Source: Parablautia sp. Marseille-Q6255
GTDB lineage: Bacteria > Bacillota > Clostridia > Lachnospirales > Lachnospiraceae
Direction: 5' to 3'
DNA length: 64,000 bases
Assembly: GCF_951230155.1 (NCBI RefSeq)
Contig: NZ_CATNVD010000015.1
Location: 62,001-126,000, forward strand
The notes below the pieces were generated by a model, which was given only the letters and a program-made list of their open reading frames with translations, was not told the origin of the DNA and searched no databases. This document shows positions 17,267 through 28,429 of this stretch, in pieces. Made by a program: the position numbers and the translations under genes. Position 1 is the stretch's first letter, and every line of letters begins with the position of its first letter.

Positions 17267-18709
17267 TTATCCCTGTCGGACTGATTCTGCATCCTCCCGC
17301 TCAGACAGCTTTCTTTCAAAACGATCTTTCCGAAGATCTGTCGGGATTTTCGTCGGATATTTTCCATGAAAACAGGCGGCACAGTAATCTTCGCTTCCAA
17401 TCAGCTGATCAAGTCTGTTTACGTCCAGATACCCCAGAGAATCAGCTCCGATCATCTGCGCAATCTCCTCCGCACTATAATGGCAGGCAATCAGATTTTC
17501 TTCAGAATCAATATCGGTGCCGTAATAGCAAGGATGCAGGAAGGGAGGCGAAGAAATTCTCATGTGTATTTCCTTTGCCCCGGCATCACGCAAAAGTCTC
17601 ACGATACGTCTGCTGGTCGTTCCCCTTACAATCGAATCATCAATGAGAACGACCCGCTTTCCTTCTACGACACTTTTTATAGGCGAGAGCTTTATCCTGA
17701 CCTTATCCAGGCGATCTTTCTGTCCCGGTGAAATGAACGTTCTTCCGATATATCTGTTTTTCATCAGTCCGATCCCATAAGGAATCCCCGATCCTTTGGC
17801 ATAGCCCAGCGCCGCGTCCAGTCCGCTGTCCGGAACGCCGATCACAATATCTGCTTCTGCCGGATAGCTCTTTGCCAACAGCTCGCCTGCTCTCACCCGT
17901 GCTTCATGGACAGATACACCGTCTATATCCGAATCCGGTCTTGCAAAATAAATGTATTCAAAAATACACGTATTCTTCTTCTTTTTTCTACAATGCTCCT
18001 TTCTTGACGCTACCCCGTCTTTGCTAAATACAAGAATTTCACCGGGAAGCAGGTCTTTAATGAATCTGGCTCCAACTGCCGACAAGGCGCAGCTTTCCGA
18101 CGCCACCACATACGTGCCGTCCGGCATCTGCCCATAACAAAGCGGGCGGAATCCATGGGGATCTCTTGCCGCGATCAGCTTTGCAGACGACATCAGAATA
18201 AAGGAATAGGCCCCCTCCAGCAGATTCATCGCATTGCTCACTGCTTCTTCTATACTTGGCGTCATCAGTCTTTCACGTGTGATCACATAAGCGATCGTTT
18301 CTGTATCACTGGTCGAATGAAAGATCGCGCCGGATAATTCCAGCGCATCGCGAAGCTCCAGCGCATTGCTCAGATTCCCGTTATGTGCCAGAGCCATCTT
18401 TCCTTTCTGGTGATTCACTTCGACAGGCTGACAATTGTTCCGCGTCGCTGCGCCTGTTGTTCCGTATCTCACGTGCCCTACAGCCATAGTCCCATTCGGC
18501 AGACGGGCAAGTGTATCTTTTGAAAACACTTCGCTGACCAGACCGAGATCTTTATAAGAAAAGAATAAGCCGTCGTCATTTACTACTATTCCGCAGCTTT
18601 CCTGTCCCCTGTGCTGCAGCGCATACAGACCGTAGTAGACAATCTGTGCAGTATTTTCTTTTTTTGCACTCATCACTCCAAACACGCCGCATTCCTCATG
18701 AATAGCCAT
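17267..18709 (-). CDS. purF: Amidophosphoribosyltransferase (PurF)
   Basis: 480 residues. After a 6-residue propeptide the catalytic Cys7 begins the Ntn glutaminase domain (CGVFGV, then LQHRGQESCGI). The phosphoribosyltransferase part has VVLIDDSIVRGTTS, the PRPP loop. The C-terminal CAACFHGKYP belongs to the Cys set that holds the 4Fe-4S cluster of Bacillus-type PurF. It catalyses the first committed purine step, transferring glutamine amide nitrogen to PRPP. No other purine gene is near: it is grouped with amidotransferases, not with the pur pathway. Confidence 0.96.
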   Translation of the reverse strand: MAIHEECGVFGVMSAKKENTAQIVYYGLYALQHRGQESCGIVVNDDGLFFSYKDLGLVSEVFSKDTLARLPNGTMAVGHVRYGTTGAATRNNCQPVEVNHQKGKMALAHNGNLSNALELRDALELSGAIFHSTSDTETIAYVITRERLMTPSIEEAVSNAMNLLEGAYSFILMSSAKLIAARDPHGFRPLCYGQMPDGTYVVASESCALSAVGARFIKDLLPGEILVFSKDGVASRKEHCRKKKKNTCIFEYIYFARPDSDIDGVSVHEARVRAGELLAKSYPAEADIVIGVPDSGLDAALGYAKGSGIPYGIGLMKNRYIGRTFISPGQKDRLDKVRIKLSPIKSVVEGKRVVLIDDSIVRGTTSRRIVRLLRDAGAKEIHMRISSPPFLHPCYYGTDIDSEENLIACHYSAEEIAQMIGADSLGYLDVNRLDQLIGSEDYCAACFHGKYPTKIPTDLRKDRFERKLSEREDAESVRQG

Positions 18710-18756
18710 CTTCCTGCTCTCCTTCCAAAAACAAAAGTGTGCTTCATACGTTTTCT

Positions 18757-20594
18757 TTATTCTACTGTAACGGATTTCGCCAGATTTCTCGGTTTATCGA
18801 TATCACAGCCTCTGTTCAGAGCAACATAATACGCAAAAAGCTGTAACGGTATCACGCCAAGAACCGGCTGTAAAAGGGGATGAGTCTCTGGCAGCACAAA
18901 CAGTTCTGAGGACTGGCTGCCGATCAGCTGCGCCGTCAGTTCTGTAGTTATGGCAATCACCTCCGCGCCTCTGGACCTTACCTCAACAATGTTGGACAGC
19001 GTTTTTTCGGCCAGAGGTTCATACATAGCCAGCGCAATTACCAGTGTTCCCGGTTCTATCAGAGAGATTGTTCCGTGCTTCAGCTCTCCTGCCGCATAAG
19101 ATTCCGAATGAATATACGAGATTTCTTTCAGTTTCAGCGACCCTTCAAGACCAAGCGCATAGTCCACATTTCGTCCAATATAAAAAACACTGTTATGGTT
19201 AAAATATCTGGAGGCAGATTTCTGGTAATCTTTCAGATTGTTCAAAACAGCGCTGATCTTTTCGGGCAGCTTCTGAAATTCTCCAACTATTTTTCCATAC
19301 TCCTCCCGGACGATGATATCTGATTGCTTTGCAAGATATACGCCAAGCAAGAGCAAAAGCACCATCTGCGTCGTATACGCTTTTGTAGTCGCTACAGCGA
19401 TTTCCGGTCCCGCCCAGGTATAGAGCACATAATCGGATTCTCTCGCTATAGAGCTCCCCATGACATTTACGATCGACAGGACTCTGGATCCCTTCCGCTT
19501 CGCTTCCCGAAGCGCTGCCATAGAATCAAGAGTTTCTCCCGACTGACTGATCACGATGACAAGCGCCGACTCCCCGAGCAGCGGTTCGCTGTACCGGAAT
19601 TCTGATGCCAGCGATGCCTCCACCGGAATGTGGAGAAGCTTTTCGAGGGCATACTTTCCTACCATTCCCACGTGATACGCTGAACCGCATGCCACAATAT
19701 ATATTCTGGAAATATTCTTCAGCAGTTCTTTTGCATCTTTTAATTCTTCCAGCACGATTTCTTTGTCTGCAATCCTGCAGGAGATTGTTTTTCGTACTGC
19801 TTCCGGCTGCTCCATGATCTCTTTCAGCATGAAATGCGCATATCCGCATTTTTCTGCTGCGGAGACATCCCACTCAATGGTATGCTTTTCTTTTTCCAGC
19901 AAAGATCTGTCTCCGTCAAAGATCCGGACACCTTCAGCCGTAAGGACAGCCACCTCATCGTCCTCCATATAAGTCACCGTTCTTGTATGCGCAAGAAGCG
20001 CCGTTGCATCAGAGGCAATGTAATTCCCATCCTCTCCATATCCGATCAGCAGTGGGGCATCCTTTCTCGCTGCGACGATCTGATCCGGAAAATCAGAGCA
20101 GAGGATCCCAAGCGCGTATGCACCTTTGATGCGGTTTAACACGTCATATACTGCTTCCAGCAGATCGGACTTTTTTCTATAATAGTATTCCAGCAGCTGG
20201 ACGATCACCTCCGTATCCGTATCGGAAGAAAATACAAATCCTTTTCGCATAAGAGACTGCTTAATCTCCAGATAATTTTCTATAATCCCGTTATGAACGA
20301 CCGCAATTTTCCCTCCCTGGCCGACGTGGGGATGTGCGTTCGTATCATTCGGTTCACCATGAGTCGCCCACCTGGTGTGACCTATACCGATATTGCCTGA
20401 CAAGGGTTCCTGAGTTTCCAGAAGCTTTTGAAGAACAGACAGGCGCCCTTTACTCTTTTTTACCTGTAATGCTCCATCCTCTGATACGACAGCAATGCCT
20501 GCTGAATCGTAGCCTCTGTATTCCAATCGTTCCAGACCGTCAAGAAGGACCGGAACGGCCTCCGCTTTTCCCGCAAATCCAATAATTCCGCACA

Positions 20595-20595
<1 letters not shown>
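18757..20595 (-). CDS. glmS: Glutamine-fructose-6-phosphate aminotransferase
   Basis: 612 residues: N-terminal Ntn glutaminase beginning at Cys2 (CGIIGF), then two SIS sugar-isomerase domains (ACGSAYHVGMVG and VISQSGETLDS) and the typical ending PRNLAKSVTVE. It makes glucosamine-6-phosphate for the cell wall. The start overlaps the pyrG stop (TAATG), so the two are coupled. No glmS ribozyme is possible upstream because pyrG coding sequence abuts, so control must come from the operon leader. Confidence 0.97.
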
Positions 20596-22229
<1,634 letters not shown>

Positions 22230-22349
22230 TCAAATTTCTGTACTAAATGAAAGTGATTTCTTTCTATGCTGCTGCCGCGCGATCCAGCGGAGCATTTTGT
22301 GCCGCAGAAAGACTTTTTCACATCACTGCGAAAATTTTTTTCTGTGTGA

Positions 22350-22406
22350 CACAAAAAAAGAGGCAAAAACGCCTTTAAGTCTATTCAACTTAAAGACGCC
22401 TTTGCC
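22350..22406 (-). promoter_or_regulatory. Attenuator hairpin in the pyrG operon leader
   Basis: Read on the minus strand, GGCAAAGGCGTCTTTAAGT (22406-22388) pairs over 19 bases, counting G-U pairs, with the segment at 22380-22362. The loop is 7 bases and CTCTTTTTTT follows, an intrinsic terminator. It starts only about 6 bases after the predicted transcription start, so it must decide whether the operon is read. The left arm shares GGCAAAGGCGTCTTT exactly with the glnA3 leader. Confidence 0.75.
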
Positions 22407-22418
22407 TTCATGCACGTT

Positions 22419-22447
22419 ATTCTACCTCGTATCATTTCACTTGTCAA
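22419..22447 (-). promoter_or_regulatory. Promoter of the pyrG operon
   Basis: TTGACA (22447-22442), 17 bases, then TAGAAT (22424-22419), on the minus strand, just after asnB ends. Predicted start is near 22412. Confidence 0.75.
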
Positions 22448-22465
22448 TTTATTATTATGAAAAAT

Positions 22466-24046
22466 TTATTTTCCGCTGTCTCCATAATTGGAAAGAACCC
22501 TTGCGGAGGGATCATTTACATCACAGCCTTTCCAATTTTTGTTTGGCATCCAGAAATCCACGATCATCCCGGCCTGTCCCGGATAATACGTTTCAAAGAT
22601 CTCTCTGTACAGTAAAGATTCCTTTGTAAACGGTCTGGCATACGTATAACGTTTGGATTTTTCCCGGAATTCCGTATCTGTATATTTGCTTTGTGCATAT
22701 TCCTGCAGATAATCGACCATCGAATGTCCTACCGCATCTGAAAAGGCAGCTTTTTCTCTCCAGAGGATTTCATCCGGCAGATAACCGTCTTCTTCAAAAG
22801 CACGGCGCAGCAGGTATTTTCCTTTTCCATATGTGTTGCGCTTCAATTCCGGATCTATTGACAGCACATATCTTACAAAATCCAGATCTCCAAACGGTAC
22901 TCTGGCCTCCAGTGAATTTACGGAGATGCAGCGGTCTGCACGGAGTACGTCATACATGTGGAGCTCCCGGATCCGTTTCTGTGACTCTTCCTGAAAGGCT
23001 GCTGCATCCGGTGCAAAATCTGTATACTTATACCCGAATAACTCGTCAGAGATCTCTCCTGTCAAAAGGACACGGATATCCGTCTGCTCATGGATTGCCT
23101 TACACACCAGATACATTCCCACCGAAGCCCGGATCGTCGTAATGTCGTAGGTGCCAAGGATCCGGATAACTGTTTCCAGAGAAGCGATCACCTCCTCCGG
23201 TGTCATATAAACCTCTGTATGATCGCTGCCGATATAATCTGCAGCCTGTTTCGCATATTTCAGATCGATCGCATCTTCACTCATACCGATTGCAAAGGTC
23301 TTGATCGGTTCTCTGCTTTTCTTTGCCGCAATGGCACAGACCAGCGAGGAATCCAGACCTCCTGAGAGCAGAAATCCTACTTTCGCATCTGCTACGAGAC
23401 GTTTCTCTACGCCGGCTACAAGCTTGTCATGGATATTTTTGCAGACGGCGTCCAGATCGTCGTGACAAACTGTATCCGCTTTGGCAATATCGCAATAGCA
23501 GATAAACGCTCCCTCTTTATAGTAATGCCCCGGAGGAAACGGCATGATCTTATCGGAAAGTCCTACCAGATTTTTTGCCTCACTCGCAAAGATAACAGAG
23601 CCGTCTTTATCGTATCCGTAATACAGCGGACGGATCCCGATCGGATCCCGTGCCGCGATAAATTCTCCTGCTGCACCGTCATAAATGACGCAGGCAAACT
23701 CCGCATCCAGCATAGCAAACATATCCGTGCCGTATTCGCGGTATAACGGCAAAAGTATTTCGCAGTCTGATTCACTTTCAAACGTATATTTTCCTGACAG
23801 CGCTTCCTTCCACTTCTCGAATCCATAAATCTCTCCGTTGCAGATTGCATAATCGTTTTCATACTGAAACGGCTGCATGCCGGACGGAGTAAGACCCATG
23901 ATGGCCAGCCTGTGAAAGCCCAGCAGACCGCCTCCGACTTCAACCACGCGGGTATCATCTGGTCCTCTTGATATTGTTTCTTTAAATCCTTCCATAAAAG
24001 TGTCAAAGGCAGCGCTGCGGCTGCAATAAGCCATAATAGAACACAT
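22466..24046 (-). CDS. asnB: Asparagine synthase, glutamine-hydrolysing
   Basis: 526 residues. Met-Cys start with Cys2 as the Ntn glutaminase nucleophile, RGPDDT (28-33) and CNGEIYG (69-75) in the glutaminase domain, then an ATP-pyrophosphatase domain with the PP loop SGGLDSS (228-234). It makes asparagine from aspartate, ATP and glutamine. It starts 32 bases after glnA3 and probably forms a two-gene operon with it. Confidence 0.95.
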   Translation of the reverse strand: MCSIMAYCSRSAAFDTFMEGFKETISRGPDDTRVVEVGGGLLGFHRLAIMGLTPSGMQPFQYENDYAICNGEIYGFEKWKEALSGKYTFESESDCEILLPLYREYGTDMFAMLDAEFACVIYDGAAGEFIAARDPIGIRPLYYGYDKDGSVIFASEAKNLVGLSDKIMPFPPGHYYKEGAFICYCDIAKADTVCHDDLDAVCKNIHDKLVAGVEKRLVADAKVGFLLSGGLDSSLVCAIAAKKSREPIKTFAIGMSEDAIDLKYAKQAADYIGSDHTEVYMTPEEVIASLETVIRILGTYDITTIRASVGMYLVCKAIHEQTDIRVLLTGEISDELFGYKYTDFAPDAAAFQEESQKRIRELHMYDVLRADRCISVNSLEARVPFGDLDFVRYVLSIDPELKRNTYGKGKYLLRRAFEEDGYLPDEILWREKAAFSDAVGHSMVDYLQEYAQSKYTDTEFREKSKRYTYARPFTKESLLYREIFETYYPGQAGMIVDFWMPNKNWKGCDVNDPSARVLSNYGDSGK

Positions 24047-24078
24047 AGGACAGTACCTCCGTAACTTTATGTGATACG

Positions 24079-26175
24079 CTATCTTACGCCGAACAGCAGA
24101 TCCCCATAGGTTGGAAACGGCCAGTATTTCTTTGCCGTTGTCGTTTCCGCTTCATCACAGACAACCCGAAGCTCACTCATTTTTACTAAAACAGCATCTC
24201 TGATCCCATAAGCCTGCGTTTCAATTTCGCTGATATCCTGCACTTTTATTACCGCTTCTTTGAGTTCCTCTGCCCTTAGAGCAATCTGTTCTTCCAGCCT
24301 TGCAAGCTTCTTGAGCAGACTGGTTTCGTAGCTGCAGGGGAGCGAACTATCCACCTTTTTTTTCGCCGCCGCCGTATTTGCAAGCTCCAGCACATATGCG
24401 CTTACTGCAGGTGCAATCTCTGTTTTTGCCATATTGATCATCGTATTCGCTTCGATCAATACGGTCTTGCAATAGTTATCCAGCATGATCTCACACCTTG
24501 ATTTTAACTCGGCCTCTGAAAACACCTTATGAGAAGTGAGCATCTGTACATTCTTTTCATCAAGCAGATGCGGCATACAATCCGGTGTTGTGCGATAGTT
24601 GAGAAGCCCTCTCTTTTCTGTTGCTTCTGTGATCCATGCATCGTCATAGCCGTTTCCGTTGAAAATGATATGCCGGTGGTCTTTGATCGTCTTCCGGATC
24701 ATTTCATGCAGCTTATCTTCAAAATTTTCCGCCTGTTCCAGTCTGTCGGCATAGATTTTCAGACTTTCTGCCACTGCGCTGTTCAGCATAATGTTTGCAC
24801 ATGCAATACTGTTCGAGGAGCCAAGCATACGAAACTCAAATTTATTTCCGGTAAATGCAAACGGTGAAGTCCGGTTGCGGTCAGTGGTATCGCGGTTGAA
24901 TTTCGGAAGCACATCCACGCCAAGTTTCATCTGCGCCTTCTTTGCTCCCGCATAGGGCGTATCTGTTTCGATCGCTTCTAACACCGCATTCAGCTCATCC
25001 CCAAGGAAGATAGATACTACTGCCGGCGGAGCTTCATTTGCGCCAAGTCTGTGATCATTTCCTGCAGTTGCGACAGAAAGTCGGAGCAGATCCTGATAGT
25101 CATCCACTGCTTTGATCACGGCGCAAAGGAACAATAAAAACTGAGCATTTTCATAAGGCGTCTCGCCCGGCGATAACAGGTTTACTCCTTTATCTGTCGC
25201 AAGCGACCAGTTGTTATGCTTGCCGCTTCCGTTTACCCCCGCAAATGGTTTTTCATGCAGCAGGCATACAAGCCCGTTCTTTTCCGCAACCTTCTGCATG
25301 ATCTCCATTGTCAGCTGATTATGGTCGGTCGCGATATTGGTCGTCGTATATATCGGAGCGAGCTCATGCTGTGCCGGCGCTACTTCGTTGTGCTCCGTCT
25401 TTGCCAGGATTCCCAGTTTCCATAGCTCCTCGTTAAGTTCTTCCATATAAGCCGCTACTCTTGGTTTGATCACGCCAAAGTAATGATCGTCCATCTCCTG
25501 TCCCTTGGGCGGCTTTGCCCCGAAAAGAGTACGTCCTGTAAACCGAAGGTCTTTTCGCTGCTCATACATTTCCTTTGTAATGAGAAAGTATTCCTGTTCC
25601 GGTCCTACCGAAGTACGGACACACTTCACATCGTCATTTCCAAACAGATGCAGAATGCGCATCGCCTGTTTGTTCAGGGCTTCCATAGAACGAAGCAGCG
25701 GCGTTTTCTTATCAAGAGCCTCACCGCCATAAGAACAGAATGCTGTCGGAATACACAATGTTTTTCCCTTTATAAATGCATAAGATGTAGGATCCCATGC
25801 TGTATATCCCCTCGCCTCAAAGGTAGCCCGAAGACCGCCGGATGGAAAGGAAGAAGCGTCCGGCTCCCCCTTGATCAGCTCTTTTCCTGAAAATTCCATG
25901 ATTACGCCTCCGTCTGGAGAAGGAGAAATAAAGCTGTCATGCTTTTCTGCCGTTACGCCGGTAAGCGGCTGAAACCAGTGTGTATAATGAGTAGCGCCAT
26001 GCTTCACTGCCCAGTCCTTCATAGCTGCCGCAACCGCATTTGCCACAGTAATGTCAAGCTTTGCTCCTTCATCAATCGTTTTTCTCAACGACTCATACAC
26101 CTTCGCTGATAAATTTGCTTTCATCACTCTGTCATCAAATACATTACATCCAAAAAATTCTGATACATTTTTCAT
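24079..26175 (-). CDS. glnA3: Type III glutamine synthetase
   Basis: 698 residues, the length of GSIII (GlnN) enzymes, which form double-ringed dodecamers and join ammonia to glutamate with ATP. Recognised stretches include FFGCNVFDD at the start, [22 protein letters not shown], the metal and glutamate site [10 protein letters not shown], the [12 protein letters not shown] loop, and [14 protein letters not shown] start at 26175: GGAGGAGCGACATT precedes the ATG, and the frame extending further upstream runs only through the leader RNA. It is the first gene of a unit with asnB. A consensus promoter and a two-hairpin leader lie upstream. Confidence 0.93.
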   Translation of the reverse strand: MKNVSEFFGCNVFDDRVMKANLSAKVYESLRKTIDEGAKLDITVANAVAAAMKDWAVKHGATHYTHWFQPLTGVTAEKHDSFISPSPDGGVIMEFSGKELIKGEPDASSFPSGGLRATFEARGYTAWDPTSYAFIKGKTLCIPTAFCSYGGEALDKKTPLLRSMEALNKQAMRILHLFGNDDVKCVRTSVGPEQEYFLITKEMYEQRKDLRFTGRTLFGAKPPKGQEMDDHYFGVIKPRVAAYMEELNEELWKLGILAKTEHNEVAPAQHELAPIYTTTNIATDHNQLTMEIMQKVAEKNGLVCLLHEKPFAGVNGSGKHNNWSLATDKGVNLLSPGETPYENAQFLLFLCAVIKAVDDYQDLLRLSVATAGNDHRLGANEAPPAVVSIFLGDELNAVLEAIETDTPYAGAKKAQMKLGVDVLPKFNRDTTDRNRTSPFAFTGNKFEFRMLGSSNSIACANIMLNSAVAESLKIYADRLEQAENFEDKLHEMIRKTIKDHRHIIFNGNGYDDAWITEATEKRGLLNYRTTPDCMPHLLDEKNVQMLTSHKVFSEAELKSRCEIMLDNYCKTVLIEANTMINMAKTEIAPAVSAYVLELANTAAAKKKVDSSLPCSYETSLLKKLARLEEQIALRAEELKEAVIKVQDISEIETQAYGIRDAVLVKMSELRVVCDEAETTTAKKYWPFPTYGDLLFGVR

Positions 26176-26197
26176 AATGTCGCTCCTCCTGAATTGG

Positions 26198-26338
26198 AAA
26201 AGGCAAGGGCAGTCTTCATGATACGTTCCTCTGTACATGAAAGACACCCTTGCCTTTTGATTCCTGTTGTATCTGTTTTCCGTGATAAACATAAAGCGTC
26301 TCTGAGAACTCCTTCTCAAAGACGCCTTTGCCTTTACG
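26198..26338 (-). ncRNA. Candidate cis-regulatory leader RNA of glnA3
   Basis: On the minus strand, two strong hairpins fill the leader. Hairpin A (26325-26296) has 13-base arms GCGTCTTTGAGAA/TTCTCAGAGACGC and loop GGAG, and its left flank is GGCAAAG. Hairpin B has 23-base arms (26258-26236 and 26220-26198), with two mismatched or wobble positions, and a 15-base loop. The left arms of A and B are two copies of the same word, AAAGGCAARGGYGTCTTT. B ends in GCCTTTTCC just before the ribosome site, so it could stop transcription or hide the start. Confidence 0.65.
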
Positions 26339-26344
26339 TGTTGG

Positions 26345-26373
26345 ATAATACACCCCGAAAAATCATTTGTCAA
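26345..26373 (-). promoter_or_regulatory. Promoter of glnA3-asnB
   Basis: TTGACA (26373-26368) and TATTAT (26350-26345) with a 17-base spacer on the minus strand. The predicted start, near 26338, is about 6 bases from the GGCAAAG word. Confidence 0.8.
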
Positions 26374-26449
26374 TCCTTTTTTTATTTCTCCACCTCTGTC
26401 ACTTCTGCTTCCGGCAATTTGTTTTATTTTAACTTTTTGAAATTCCCTA

Positions 26450-26478
26450 TTGACATCCGAATAAATCAATGTTAGTAT
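26450..26478 (+). promoter_or_regulatory. Promoter of the T-box and trpB2 transcript
   Basis: TTGACA (26450-26455), 17 bases, TAGTAT (26473-26478). It faces away from the glnA3 promoter 77 bases to the left, so the two transcripts diverge. Confidence 0.75.
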
Positions 26479-26489
26479 CTTTGCTGAAT

Positions 26490-26797
26490 TAATACATTAA
26501 ACCGTTGAAGCGGAGATAACGGCAATGATGCCTTTACAGAGAGCCTGTGGTGCTGAGAATCAGGCAAGAAACAATTTGTCAAATGGACCGCTGAGGGTGC
26601 AGTCAAAAGTGTATTTCTTTACACCCAGTATTCTGCAACGTACAGGCATACGTTAGTTGCCAGGGATATACCTGTATCCCGCTAAGTGCATGGGAGCATT
26701 TCCTGTGAAGCAAGGTGGCACCGCGGATCGTGTCGTACTCTTTATGATCGTACGTAATTCGTCCTTGACAGATCATTTATTCTGTCAGGGACTTTTT
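26490..26797 (+). ncRNA. T-box riboswitch, tryptophan-specific
   Basis: The diagnostic T-box word AAGGTGGCACCGCGG lies at 26712-26726. The candidate specifier codon is TGG (Trp) at 26584-26586, followed by the usual ACC. The terminator GTCCTTGACAGA/TCTGTCAGGGAC (26761-26792) plus T5 follows. Uncharged tRNA-Trp should stabilise the antiterminator and turn on trpB2. Boundaries are approximate. Confidence 0.9.
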
Positions 26798-26904
26798 GCT
26801 GTGTAAAAACGCAGCCGTGTAAAAAGCACATTTTTCTCTTTTCAAGTTCCCTGACTCAGAATAAAAGGAACTTATCACTTTATTTTTATGAGGAGGAAAC
26901 AGCT

Positions 26905-28278
26905 ATGAGAAAAGAAAACATTCCCTACAAAATCTATCTGAATGAATCTGAAATGCCAAAGGCATGGTATAACATGCGTGCCGATATGAAGCAAAAACCG
27001 GCGCCGCTGTTAAATCCCGCTACCCGTCAGCCGATGAAAGCCGAAGAACTTGCAGGTGTATTCTGCAGGGATCTGATCGCTCAGGAGCTGGACAATGACA
27101 CTGCTTACTTTGAAATTCCGGAAGAGATCCGCAATTTTTATAAGATGTACCGTCCATCTCCTCTTGTAAGGGCATATTGTCTGGAAGAAAAACTGGATAC
27201 TCCTGCGAAAATCTATTACAAGTTTGAAGGAAACAACACCAGCGGCAGCCACAAACTAAACTCAGCCATTGCGCAGGCCTATTATGCAAAAAAACAGGGG
27301 CTTAAGGGTGTAACGACAGAAACAGGAGCCGGTCAGTGGGGAACCGCCCTTTCTATGGCGTGCTCCTACTTTGACCTGGATTGCAAGGTGTATATGGTTA
27401 AATGCTCTTACGAACAAAAACCATTTCGTCGTGAAGTGATGCGCACATACGGCGCATCCGTCACGCCCTCTCCTTCTGTGGAAACGGAGATCGGAAGAAA
27501 GATCCTTGCGCAGCATCCCGGAACTACCGGAAGTCTTGGCTGCGCGATTTCCGAAGCTGTCGAAAAAGCTGTGACAAGTGACGGTTACCGTTATGTCCTT
27601 GGCAGTGTTCTCAATCAGGTACTTCTGCATCAATCTGTCATTGGGTTGGAGACAAAAGCTGCGCTTGATAAATTTCATATCGAGCCGGATATCATCATCG
27701 GCTGTGCCGGCGGCGGCTCCAACCTGGGCGGTCTTATCGCACCGTTTATGGGTGAAAAGCTCCGCGGAGAAAAAGACTATCGCATCATAGCTGTTGAACC
27801 GGCATCCTGCCCCAGCTTTACAAGAGGCGTATATGCCTATGATTTCTGTGATACCGGAATGGTATGCCCTCTTGCAAAAATGTATACGCTTGGCTGTGAC
27901 TTTATTCCTTCTGCCAACCACGCGGGAGGTCTGCGCTATCACGGCATGAGTTCTACGCTTTCGGAGCTTTACCATCAGGGACTTATGGAAGCCGTCAGCG
28001 TAAAGCAGACCGAAGTTTTTGAAGCCGCTGAATATTTTGCACGTGTAGAAGGTATTCTGCCTGCTCCGGAAAGTTCACACGCTATTCGGGCTGCGATCGA
28101 TGAAGCGCTCAAATGTAAAGAAACGGGCGAAGAAAAAACGATTGTATTCGGCCTTACAGGCACTGGTTACTTTGACATGGTCGCATACGAAAAATACCAT
28201 AATGGCGACATGACCGATCACATCCCGACAGATGAAGAGCTTGCAACATACCGTGCCAAACTTCCAATGGGACACTGA
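26905..28278 (+). CDS. trpB: Tryptophan synthase beta chain, TrpB2-type
   Basis: 457 residues, longer than canonical TrpB (about 400), matching the TrpB2 subfamily. The PLP lysine is K117 in GSHKLNSA, with the glycine-rich GCAGGGSNLGG phosphate loop and the ending GLTGTGYFDM. It condenses indole with serine, or salvages indole. No trpA is near and the gene is alone under a Trp T-box, which fits an indole-rescue role. GAGGAGG precedes the ATG. The next promoter starts 22 bases after the stop. Confidence 0.9.
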   Translation: MRKENIPYKIYLNESEMPKAWYNMRADMKQKPAPLLNPATRQPMKAEELAGVFCRDLIAQELDNDTAYFEIPEEIRNFYKMYRPSPLVRAYCLEEKLDTPAKIYYKFEGNNTSGSHKLNSAIAQAYYAKKQGLKGVTTETGAGQWGTALSMACSYFDLDCKVYMVKCSYEQKPFRREVMRTYGASVTPSPSVETEIGRKILAQHPGTTGSLGCAISEAVEKAVTSDGYRYVLGSVLNQVLLHQSVIGLETKAALDKFHIEPDIIIGCAGGGSNLGGLIAPFMGEKLRGEKDYRIIAVEPASCPSFTRGVYAYDFCDTGMVCPLAKMYTLGCDFIPSANHAGGLRYHGMSSTLSELYHQGLMEAVSVKQTEVFEAAEYFARVEGILPAPESSHAIRAAIDEALKCKETGEEKTIVFGLTGTGYFDMVAYEKYHNGDMTDHIPTDEELATYRAKLPMGH

Positions 28279-28299
28279 GCAGATTATTTTTCTCATCTC

Positions 28300-28328
28300 T
28301 TGACAAAAATTACTGTTCGCTGTATAAA
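28300..28328 (+). promoter_or_regulatory. Promoter of the glutamate synthase/glutamine synthetase/ANTAR operon
   Basis: TTGACA (28300-28305), 17 bases, TATAAA (28323-28328). The start is predicted near 28335, 6 bases before GCAAAGGCG. Confidence 0.75.
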
Positions 28329-28340
28329 TATTAAATATGA

Positions 28341-28403
28341 GCAAAGGCGTTCATTTTCAGGCAGATTATTTCTGCCCTTGAAGTGGACGCCTTTCTTTTT
28401 ATT
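28341..28403 (+). promoter_or_regulatory. Attenuator hairpin in the glutamate synthase leader
   Basis: AAAGGCGTTCA (28343-28353) pairs with TGGACGCCTTT (28384-28394). An inner stem GGCAGA/TCTGCC has a 5-base loop, and CTTTTTATTT follows. It is an intrinsic terminator at the very 5' end of the transcript. The left arm has the same GCAAAGGCGT core as the pyrG and glnA3 leaders. Confidence 0.75.
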
Positions 28404-28429
28404 TACGCCGAAAGGAAGGTACAGATAGT

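Noticed and set aside
18710..18756. glmS ribozyme or other switch before glmS or purF
   Set aside because: The gap before purF is only 47 bases and glmS overlaps pyrG, so there is no space for a ribozyme.
22362..22406. Classic ANTAR target (paired hexaloop hairpins with A1 and G4) in the pyrG leader
   Set aside because: The loop is 7 bases and only one hairpin precedes the U-tract; the leaders show a different shared word, so a canonical ANTAR site is not claimed.
26175..26469. Longer glnA3 reading frame with 98 extra N-terminal codons
   Set aside because: It reads through the promoter and both leader hairpins, and the normal family start at 26175 has a strong ribosome site.
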